This document shows positions 43,477-50,779 of a stretch of 64,000 bases of DNA, piece by piece. Numbering within the stretch: the stretch's first letter is position 1; the number at the start of each line of letters is the position of its first letter. Source of the DNA: Agrobacterium tumefaciens (GTDB lineage: Bacteria; Pseudomonadota; Alphaproteobacteria; Rhizobiales; Rhizobiaceae); contig NZ_CP039904.1 of NCBI RefSeq assembly GCF_005221385.1, forward strand, positions 868,001 to 932,000, read 5' to 3'. A program made the translations under genes and the position numbers. The notes below the pieces were generated by a model. It made no database searches and was not told the origin of the DNA. It worked only from the letters and a program-made list of their open reading frames with translations.

Positions 43477-44184
43477 TCAATCCGAATGCGAAGACTCGAA
43501 CAGACGGTCGCGCGATCCCGTTAGATGCTGGAGCATCAACTGACGCGCCGCCTCGGCATCTCCATCGGCGATAGCCTTCGCAATGGCCTCATGCTCGGCA
43601 AAAACGCGCGTCAGGCCGGAGGCCTCGCGCTTTACCGACATGCCGTGGAACTTCATTCCCATCGCGATATGATCTTTCAGAGCCTCCATCGCGGTGGAGA
43701 AATAACTGTTCCTGGCCGCCCGCGCGATGGCGAGGTGGAACTGGTAGTCGGCATCCTCGCGGTGGGACTGGCGATTGGTGGCGTCCCGCATCAATTCGAG
43801 CGCCTTTTTGATCGCCGCAAGCCTCTCGCCATCATGCCGTAATGCCGCCGCAGCGGCCGCGGCCGGCTCCAGCGTCAGCCGGAATTCGTAACAATTCAGA
43901 AGGTCGGCGACATTTTCCAGCTGGCCGAAGCCGAGCGGCTCGCGCAGGCCGAAAGCCCGCACATAGCTGCCGGACCCTCTTCGGGAATAGATAAATCCCT
44001 GCTCGCGCAGCCGCCGCAGCGCCTCACGCACCACCGGCCTTGAGACCTCGAATTCCATCGCGAGTTCGTGTTCTGTCGGCAGCCGTTCGTCCGGCTTGTA
44101 AGCACCGGATTTGATCGCCCTGTGCATTCTCTCGAAAATAATGTCCGGAAGTGCCTTGCGCGCCGTTTCTTTCATCAACCCCAT
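43477..44184 (-). CDS. GntR family transcriptional regulator (FadR/FCD type)
   Basis: A 235-residue regulator. The winged helix reads LPTEHELAMEFEVSRPVVREALRRLREQGFI followed by the wing RRGSGSYV (about residues 35-78). The C-terminal FCD effector domain has the FRLTLEPAAAAAAAL entry and the DYQFHLAIARAARNSYF metal-site region. It starts 4 bases after the kinase stop, so the two form an operon. It most likely represses the kinase, dehydrogenase and importer units, in response to an acid-sugar effector. Confidence 0.92.
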   Translation of the reverse strand: MGLMKETARKALPDIIFERMHRAIKSGAYKPDERLPTEHELAMEFEVSRPVVREALRRLREQGFIYSRRGSGSYVRAFGLREPLGFGQLENVADLLNCYEFRLTLEPAAAAAAALRHDGERLAAIKKALELMRDATNRQSHREDADYQFHLAIARAARNSYFSTAMEALKDHIAMGMKFHGMSVKREASGLTRVFAEHEAIAKAIADGDAEAARQLMLQHLTGSRDRLFESSHSD

Positions 44185-44188
44185 CTGG

Positions 44189-45229
44189 TCAGCTCTCTCC
44201 AGCGTCGTTTACGCCAAGCATCATTTTCGCAATGTGTTTCAACGTGTCAGCTTGCCCAAAACCGCCGGACTTCGCAATGATGCATTGGTCGCCACACCAG
44301 CCGACGCCCAGGCCCGGCAGACATTCGCCGGCAAGACGCAGACGAGAAATGCCCATGGCGCGCAGCACAGCTTCGGCCGTCGCCCCACCCGACAGAAGCA
44401 GCCTGCTGGCACCTGCCGTGAAGCGCGGCACAACGCCCTCCGCCAGCCGATCGGAAACGATAAGCGGTGAAAGATCTTCTGCCCCTTGCGCTGCACGAAC
44501 AAGTGTCAGGCCGGAACCATCATATGCATGGGAAGGCACGGCACCATTGGGCGCATCGATAATCGACGCAAGCCCGGCACGCTCAAGCGCTTCCATTTGC
44601 TCTACCGTAATCGGATCACGCGAACCAACGACGAAAAGTCCCTTGCCGGTCGGAATGATCGCCGTCTCGGGAACAGTCCGCCCCGTCATTGCCTCGGCCA
44701 GCGCCTCGGCAAGCCCGCGCGCGCCGACCAGAAGATCGACGCCTTCAGCCTGTGCGGCGGTGAGAGCTTCCCGCATGTCGCCCTGCGATCGCGTGTCGGG
44801 TATCGTGCAGCGACCAGCATGTCCGCCGAGCTTCTCATGAACGGGAATGACGACATCAATGCCAAAGCCGGATACAGACCCGCCAACAACGATACGTCCA
44901 AAATCAGGGATGGCGGGCGCGACAAGCGCGTGCCGATAGGACATCGCATCCATTTCAACCGCAATATGCCCCTTCAGCCGGGAATCGACCTTCTTGAACA
45001 AGATGGTATCCGCTGGAACCAGCGCCAATAGTGACCGCGTGCGGTGCCCGGCTTCATCCGCATCACCGTCACGACAACCCAGATTGACGCCGAGAACAGC
45101 AGGCGCATCCGCCAGTGCTGCGGGTACACCGTCAAGCCCGATCGCAACCTCAGTCGCCAGCCCGCGCCCGGCAAAGGGTGCGGCGGCGTCGAGAGCGCCT
45201 GTCAAATCATCGGCGAAAATCAGCAGCAC
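44189..45229 (-). CDS. DUF1537 four-carbon acid sugar kinase (DtnK/OtnK family)
   Basis: A member of the DUF1537 kinases, which phosphorylate D-threonate, L-threonate or erythronate at C4. The N-terminal substrate domain begins LLIFADDLTGALDAA, and the C-terminal nucleotide domain has the family pattern VGSRDPITVEQM and LLLSGGATAEAVLRAMG. The frame opens at a TTG at 45244 without a close Shine-Dalgarno; GAAGG lies 8 bases before a GTG at 45229, giving 346 residues. With PdxA2 it forms a two-step route to dihydroxyacetone phosphate. It is transcribed with the GntR gene. Confidence 0.9.
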   Translation of the reverse strand: MLLIFADDLTGALDAAAPFAGRGLATEVAIGLDGVPAALADAPAVLGVNLGCRDGDADEAGHRTRSLLALVPADTILFKKVDSRLKGHIAVEMDAMSYRHALVAPAIPDFGRIVVGGSVSGFGIDVVIPVHEKLGGHAGRCTIPDTRSQGDMREALTAAQAEGVDLLVGARGLAEALAEAMTGRTVPETAIIPTGKGLFVVGSRDPITVEQMEALERAGLASIIDAPNGAVPSHAYDGSGLTLVRAAQGAEDLSPLIVSDRLAEGVVPRFTAGASRLLLSGGATAEAVLRAMGISRLRLAGECLPGLGVGWCGDQCIIAKSGGFGQADTLKHIAKMMLGVNDAGES

Positions 45230-45466
45230 GGGCGGAGCCTTCAAAAAAGTTGTAATGTTTTACCTCAATAAATTTATTTATAATCAATAGATAAACAGAT
45301 GTGAATAACAAAAATTATTATGCAGGCTCTCGGATTGGCTTGCTGGCCATGAAGAGGCCCGCCGGACCATCGCCGAATTCAGAAACGATGGAGACAAACG
45401 GCAAATGCGGCCCGCCGGCATGCAGATCCGCAGGCAAGGCGAAAGACGACAAACAGGATGTCGCCG

Positions 45467-47710
45467 CTAGATGAACCGGAAAGGCAGCCCTGAGATAAGC
45501 GCTTTGACAAAACGCTTCTTTTGAAAGCGCCCGTTCAGCGAAACACGCGGCAACTGCGTTGGCTTTTCGAGGCTATGAGGGCCAAGAACACCAGCCTGCG
45601 TGGTGACCGCCACGGAAAACCCCGCGTCAAGCACCGCCTGCGCCTCACGCTCTGCCACGGCCTTTGTCCAGCCATAGGGATAAGAAAAGGATTGTGGCCG
45701 ACGGCCGACATAAGCCTCTAACCGGCGGGTCGATTCCCTGATCTCTTGCGCCAGACGCGCGGCATCTATCTTGCGCATATTCACATGCGTCATGGTGTGT
45801 GCGCCGAAATGCACCAGAGGATCGTCCGACAGCGCCCTGAGTTCGTCCGCATCCATGACAAGCTCATCCACGATCGCTATGGGATCGATGCCGTGCTGCC
45901 TCGCGACGCGGTCGATCCTTTCCACTGCCTCATCCTCTGAAAAGTTCTGCACGAAATTCTCCAGGCGCGTGAATGCTTCCGCCTTCTGCTGAGGCGTGGC
46001 GGATATCACAGGCTCTGACCCAGAGCCGAAATCGAAGTCAAACGATGCGGCTTTTTGCGTCAGCGCAGCCGCGGTTTCCCACCACAGGCTGCGCATCCGC
46101 TCAACAAAACCCGGTGTGATGAAAATCGTGTAGGGAATGCCATATTTGCGGAAGACCGGCGCGGCATGATCGGCATTATTGCGATAACCGTCATCAAGCG
46201 TGAAGGCGCAAAAAGACCGGCCTTCGCGATTGTCGGCAAGCAGCGCCGGTAAATCGTGCAGGTGGACGGGAACGAGACCACATTCGAGTGCGGCCTGTAT
46301 CGCCTCTTCCAGAAACTGCGGCGTGACGGACAATTGCACATTGGGCGCAAAAGGCGAGATGGCCGCCCCCGGGCGCACATGATGAAGCGTAAAGATCACG
46401 CCACGCCCGGCAAGGGACGGAAATGCGGCGCGGACCACGGGCAGAGAACTCGCCTCCAGCCCGGCCCTTATGGCTCCGTATTTCAAGAGGCGCTTTACCG
46501 GCTGCCAGGAAACCGTTGCGGATTGTTTTGACTTCAGGCCGGGTAGAACCCGTTTTTTGACGACTCTCCACGCGGTGAGCGGCAGATCGATAAGACCCGG
46601 CAAGGGATCATTCAGTGCAAAAGCGGCCCAGCTGCGGACCTTGTCCAGAGACGCAACGTAGTCACCGATATCTGCCTTGCCGCGCCGGCTTAATGTAAAG
46701 GCGGCAACCGCATCACGGACAAGATAGGACCACGACACACCTTGTCGCACAGTCTGGGACTGGCCGGCGGGTACGCCATTGGCAACCTGCCACAATAGCG
46801 CGCCAAGATCGACGCCCGCCGCCGAACTGAGCCCGAACCACGACCATGGGCGCGGATTGACATCGAGAAGCTTCAGCGAACCATCCCTACCGTCGAATTT
46901 GAATTCCACCTCGACCAGACCGCTGTGGCAGGCCGATTTTAATATCGTCCGGGCCGCCTCGGTCGCCTGTTGGTTGTCGACAACCTCGACGCGGGTGCTG
47001 GTATATCCGAAATCAACGGGATATTGACGCGTGCGCCGGGCGGTGAATTCGGCAACCGGTTCTCCGTCGCGCCATAGCGCCGCATAGGAAAACTGGCTTT
47101 CTCCACCGCCAGGAATGAGTTCCTGCACCACGACATTGCCTGCACCTATCTCCGCGCTCGCATCGGCAAAGGCAGTTTTCAACGCCTGCCGGTCATCGGC
47201 GCGAACGACCTTCGCCCGGGAGATCACGGTATCGCCGCCACCCATATTCGGCTTGAGAATGACGGGAAACGTCGCGTCCAGCGCATCGATGTCAGCGGTC
47301 GATGTCAGCGCATAGGTTCGGGGAAAGCTGACGCCAAGCGCCGCCGCGCGTTTGTAGAGCAGCGGCTTCTCACACAACCATTGCAGGGATTGCCAATCCG
47401 GCAGGATGATTTTGTAAAGGGCGGAGAGTTCTTCGCGATGTTGTGAAACGAGCTGTACCTCGCCATCCCCGGATGGCACGAGCAGACAGCCCTTCAGATG
47501 ATGCTTTTCGGCCATTTCCCGCAAAAACGGCAACGCCCCGGCATCGTGCGGGCCGGCCCAGCGGATCGTCTCCCGCACGAAACGCGACCAGCCCGGCAGG
47601 GGTGAATCATGGGTGAGATAATAAACAGGCACATTCAGGGCGCCAAGGCTGCGGGCAAGAGCAAGCGTGCCGTGAGCGCCGCCGACAATAACAACACCTG
47701 GAATGGTCAA
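45467..47710 (-). CDS. ATP-grasp ligase fused to NodB-type polysaccharide deacetylase
   Basis: A 747-residue fusion protein. Residues about 1-330 are an ATP-grasp ligase domain: IPGVVIVGGAHGTLALARSL, PVILKPNMGGGDTVISRA (about 149-166) and the metal-binding LLDVNPRPWSWFG (about 291-303). A linker follows. Residues about 435-720 form a NodB deacetylase domain with the catalytic Asp pair in FTLDDGY (503-509), the metal histidines HTMTH (638-642) and SYPYGW (676-681). There is no signal peptide, so it should act in the cytoplasm or at the inner membrane face. I infer it modifies an N-acyl sugar and ligates an amine or carboxylate, possibly in an envelope glycan. It is monocistronic. Confidence 0.88.
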   Translation of the reverse strand: MTIPGVVIVGGAHGTLALARSLGALNVPVYYLTHDSPLPGWSRFVRETIRWAGPHDAGALPFLREMAEKHHLKGCLLVPSGDGEVQLVSQHREELSALYKIILPDWQSLQWLCEKPLLYKRAAALGVSFPRTYALTSTADIDALDATFPVILKPNMGGGDTVISRAKVVRADDRQALKTAFADASAEIGAGNVVVQELIPGGGESQFSYAALWRDGEPVAEFTARRTRQYPVDFGYTSTRVEVVDNQQATEAARTILKSACHSGLVEVEFKFDGRDGSLKLLDVNPRPWSWFGLSSAAGVDLGALLWQVANGVPAGQSQTVRQGVSWSYLVRDAVAAFTLSRRGKADIGDYVASLDKVRSWAAFALNDPLPGLIDLPLTAWRVVKKRVLPGLKSKQSATVSWQPVKRLLKYGAIRAGLEASSLPVVRAAFPSLAGRGVIFTLHHVRPGAAISPFAPNVQLSVTPQFLEEAIQAALECGLVPVHLHDLPALLADNREGRSFCAFTLDDGYRNNADHAAPVFRKYGIPYTIFITPGFVERMRSLWWETAAALTQKAASFDFDFGSGSEPVISATPQQKAEAFTRLENFVQNFSEDEAVERIDRVARQHGIDPIAIVDELVMDADELRALSDDPLVHFGAHTMTHVNMRKIDAARLAQEIRESTRRLEAYVGRRPQSFSYPYGWTKAVAEREAQAVLDAGFSVAVTTQAGVLGPHSLEKPTQLPRVSLNGRFQKKRFVKALISGLPFRFI

Positions 47711-47772
47711 AGCCTGATCCCCGTCCTATTCCGTACCTTGATCGCAAAAATTGATAAATAAATTGGATATTT

Positions 47773-47881
47773 CTAAAGTATTGAGCGGTCGACGATCGAA
47801 CTGCCGGAGCCGAAGCGCTTCTTACTCTCCTGAGCTTCTTTCAGCGCTTCGGAATTTGCTTCGAACTGAACGGGAACCGCC
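47773..47881 (-). other. Coding-like stretch after the thioesterase, apparently frameshifted
   Basis: Beyond the thioesterase stop, the minus strand in a different frame reads EAVPVQFEANSEALKEAQES then KKRFGSGSSIVDRSIL before a stop. Composition is protein-like and there is no start codon of its own. It may be a C-terminal extension detached by a single-base change around 47885, or a sequencing error. E. coli YciA ends near the upstream stop, so the thioesterase is complete without it. Confidence 0.4.
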
Positions 47882-48271
47882 TCACGCGTCTTTGCGGACG
47901 GGGCGCGGCTCGCCATTGTCGTCCACCGCGACCATGATGAAGACCGCTTCCGTGACCTTTTCGCGCGAATCCTGATAATGCCTGCGGGTCCAGGCCTCGA
48001 TCTTGAGCGTGACGGAGGTACGCCCAACCTTCTCTATCCGGGTATAGACGCACAATGTATCGCCGATCTTGACCGGCTTCTTGAAGACGATTTCATTAAC
48101 AGCCACGGTCACGGTGCGGCCGCCGGCCACATCGTTGGCGCGGACGAAAGCGGCAAGGTCCATTTGCGACATCACCCAGCCGCCGAAAATATCGCCGGCC
48201 GGATTGGCGTCGGCGGGCATCGCAAGCGTTCTGAGGGTGAGTTCCATATCGGCGGGCGGTTGCTGGTCCAT
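47882..48271 (-). CDS. yciA: Acyl-CoA thioesterase, YciA/hotdog family
   Basis: A 129-residue hotdog-fold thioesterase. It has RTLAMPADANPAGDIFGGWVMSQMD, with the catalytic N-D-G-G-W-M cluster, then AVNEIVFKKPVKIGDTLCVYTRIE and TEAVFIMVAVDDNGEPRPV. YciA hydrolyses short to long acyl-CoA esters. Length equals that of E. coli YciA. Located between the ATP-grasp fusion (171 bases downstream) and a small divergent membrane protein gene. Confidence 0.93.
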   Translation of the reverse strand: MDQQPPADMELTLRTLAMPADANPAGDIFGGWVMSQMDLAAFVRANDVAGGRTVTVAVNEIVFKKPVKIGDTLCVYTRIEKVGRTSVTLKIEAWTRRHYQDSREKVTEAVFIMVAVDDNGEPRPVRKDA

Positions 48272-48443
48272 ATGTCAAATTCCTTTCACAAACCTCCGCT
48301 GCCGGACTTAGACAACCGCGCTTCATCAGCCAATAGCTGATTTATCGCGGCAGCCCTTCCAAAACAGCAAGGAATCACAAAGCCATCGTAAGCTTCGGTT
48401 AACCATGATGGGGCACGATTCCAAAAAACGCGAGGGCGTGCGA

Positions 48444-48638
48444 ATGGCCTATGACTGGAGTGGGAACAACACGATACAACAACGTTACGACCGCATCATC
48501 GTGGTGGTCGCAAGCGTTATCGCCGTTAGTCTGGCGACCGGAACCATTGCCCTGCGTTCGCAGGCGGGACCGGAGACCACCATAAATCTCGCCAAACAAC
48601 AGCGGCTCGACCTGGAAAAATGGCATTTGCGGCTGTGA
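48444..48638 (+). CDS. Small single-pass membrane protein
   Basis: A 64-residue protein, MAYDWSGNNTIQQRYDRIIVVVASVIAVSLATGTIALRS..., with one strong transmembrane helix (about residues 18-38) and a charged C-terminus. GAGGG lies 7 bases before the ATG at 48444; an earlier in-frame ATG at 48405 lacks one. I do not recognise a family. It lies between two minus-strand genes and may be a rhizobial orphan. Confidence 0.5.
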   Translation: MAYDWSGNNTIQQRYDRIIVVVASVIAVSLATGTIALRSQAGPETTINLAKQQRLDLEKWHLRL

Positions 48639-48677
48639 TCCGCCGCGATCAACGCAAAGGGTAACATAGCGAGACGA

Positions 48678-50486
48678 CTATTGCGGATTGCCATCGCGCT
48701 TGGCGATATTTTCCTTCGGTACGGCGTGGTCCAGATGGGCGACAGCCGGGGAAAGAACCGACAGAAACGTCTCAGAGCGACCGATATAGATGATCGCCGC
48801 GCCGTCGATGCCGTTCAAAACCTCGGCCAGCGTATCCTGCGTCTGTTTCTCCAGCCCTTCCAGCAAATCGTCGATGACAACGAATTTCGGCTTCAGCAAC
48901 AGGGCGTTGGCGACGCGGATGCTGGCCTGTTCGTCCGGATCCAGTTTCTTGTCCCAGCGGATGTTTTCATCGAGACGGGGCGCCATATCGCCAAGCCCGC
49001 ACGCGATGAGCGCCGCGACATAATCCTCCTCGGCAAACCGCTGCGGCGCACGTGGGTAGGCCAGAATTTCGCGCAGCGAACCCGTCGGCAAATAGCCATG
49101 TTGGGCAATGAACAGCGTGTCGGATTGTTCGGGCATTTCTATTCTGCCCTGCCCCCAGGGCCACAATCCCGCCATGGCGGCAAATAACAGCCGCCGGTTC
49201 ACGCCCTGCTCGCCATTGATCATCAGCCGCTCGCCCGGCCCGATCTCCACATTCGCCTCACGCAGTCTGAAACCGCGCTCCACATCCTGCCCGCCTGCAT
49301 CACGGCAGATCGTGACCGACCGAAGGCGGATCTTTTCATTCTCCGCACTCCGTTGCAGATCAATCGCCAGCCCGTGCTGTTCGACGCTGTCCATCTGGAT
49401 CAAGGCGTTGCGAAACACCGAGACGCGCTGCAATGTCGCCTTCCAGCTTGCAATCGGGCCGAAATTGTCGATGTACCAGCGAAGCGCGGTATTGACCTGG
49501 TTGAAGGCGCCGACAGCCATCATCAGCCCGCCAAAGGTAAGGTTGCCGGAAAAATAGACCGGGGCAGCGATCAGGATCGGCGCAACAACCGCCAGCCAAC
49601 CATAGCCCGACGAAACCCAGGTCAGATGCGTCAGCGCCATGGCCAGCCCCCGGATCACACCGAGCACGGCATCAATATCGACACCGATCCGCCGCCGTTC
49701 ATTCTTTTCACCGCGGGCCAGCGCAATCGCGGCCAGATTTTCGCTGGCGCGCATCAGGGAAAAGCGCAGTTCAGCCTCTTTCGAATAACGTTCGGCGTTC
49801 AGCCCAACCAGACGATAACCGACAAGGTTGCTCAGCAAAGACGCAGAACCGGCATAAAGGATTGCGGCCCAGACCATATACCCGGGAATAGGGACAAGAT
49901 CGCCATTGATGGTGATGGAGAAACCCGCCGACAGGCCCCAGAGAACACCGATAAAGCTAATAAGCAGGATCGTTGCGTTCACGAGACCGATGGACAGCGC
50001 CGTGCTGCTTTCGGCAAGGTTGCGGACATCGTCATGCAAACGCTGGTCCGGATTGATGGCGATCGTGCCGAAACCGGCAAGACGGGCGGCGCGGCCCGGC
50101 TTCAGCCATTGATCCACCATATCCTTGGCAAGACCCTCGCGCATGTTCAGCGCCGTCATCTGGTTGAGCCAGGTCTGGATGACATTGAGGAGAAGCAGCA
50201 GCCCGGCGATGATCGCGAAGACCTCGAGCTGGTGAATGAAGGCATCAAGATCGCGCCGCTCCAGCGCATTGTAGAACGGCGCATTCCACTCGTTGAGGCG
50301 GATCTGCCCGTAGGCCGTCAGCAATATTACCGTAAGCAGAGCAAACGACAGCAATATCAGCCGGTTACGCACCGGCGATGTCCAGAAGGCATTGCCCATC
50401 ATGCGCAATTGCGCAGGAAAATCGAGATCGAAACCCGAAGGGTTAGCCGCGCTCTTGCGCTGATCGTCGGTCACGGTTGTTGCCAT
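48678..50486 (-). CDS. ABC transporter membrane/ATPase protein, YddA/SbmA-BacA-related, with degenerate nucleotide-binding domain
   Basis: A 602-residue protein. The membrane domain (about 40-360) is of the SbmA_BacA/ABC_membrane_2 type (LNEWNAPFYNALERRDLDAF, GYRLVGLNAERYSKEAELRFSLMR, AFNQVNTALRWYID). The C-terminal domain aligns with an ATPase, but all four motifs are altered: the P-loop position reads GEQGVNRRL (425-433, no G-K-S/T), the signature reads LDPDEQA (515-521), Walker B is VVIDD (536-540, Asp instead of catalytic Glu), and the H-loop is IYIGRSE (567-573, Arg for His). It probably binds little or no ATP and may act like the proton-driven SbmA/BacA. Its start overlaps the small upstream gene by 16 bases. 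Confidence 0.88.
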   Translation of the reverse strand: MATTVTDDQRKSAANPSGFDLDFPAQLRMMGNAFWTSPVRNRLILLSFALLTVILLTAYGQIRLNEWNAPFYNALERRDLDAFIHQLEVFAIIAGLLLLLNVIQTWLNQMTALNMREGLAKDMVDQWLKPGRAARLAGFGTIAINPDQRLHDDVRNLAESSTALSIGLVNATILLISFIGVLWGLSAGFSITINGDLVPIPGYMVWAAILYAGSASLLSNLVGYRLVGLNAERYSKEAELRFSLMRASENLAAIALARGEKNERRRIGVDIDAVLGVIRGLAMALTHLTWVSSGYGWLAVVAPILIAAPVYFSGNLTFGGLMMAVGAFNQVNTALRWYIDNFGPIASWKATLQRVSVFRNALIQMDSVEQHGLAIDLQRSAENEKIRLRSVTICRDAGGQDVERGFRLREANVEIGPGERLMINGEQGVNRRLLFAAMAGLWPWGQGRIEMPEQSDTLFIAQHGYLPTGSLREILAYPRAPQRFAEEDYVAALIACGLGDMAPRLDENIRWDKKLDPDEQASIRVANALLLKPKFVVIDDLLEGLEKQTQDTLAEVLNGIDGAAIIYIGRSETFLSVLSPAVAHLDHAVPKENIAKRDGNPQ

Positions 50487-50707
50487 TCATTCCATTCCGA
50501 AACGTCAGTCGGCAAAGAAAGCGGGTCGCGATTCTGCGCCTTGCGATGCCAAGCAATAACACGCTGTTCGACCTTGTCCACAATCCCGGCGAAATCCCGG
50601 CGGCGGCGATTGAAAAGCGCGGATAGATCTTCGCGCGGGCAAACCTCGCGGCCCGTAGCAACAATGCGGATGTCCCCGGAAATGATCCTTGCTTTCTTTT
50701 CCTGCAT
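50471..50707 (-). CDS. Small hypothetical protein, translationally coupled to the ABC protein
   Basis: A 78-residue, highly charged, soluble-looking protein (MQEKKARIISGDIRIVATG, then NRRRRDFAGIVDKVEQRVIAWHRKA). The 3' end overlaps the start of the following ABC protein gene by 16 bases, so the two are co-translated. No family recognised. The frame can be extended upstream to 50770, but that stretch is hydrophobic and out of character and would crowd the divergent transglutaminase start. Confidence 0.55.
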   Translation of the reverse strand: MQEKKARIISGDIRIVATGREVCPREDLSALFNRRRRDFAGIVDKVEQRVIAWHRKAQNRDPLSLPTDVSEWNEWQQP

Positions 50708-50779
50708 TGCACAAAATCCGAATAATTTCAGAGGGGCGGATAAACCGCATAGACCGGAAAAACCGGGCAAGGCAGATTA

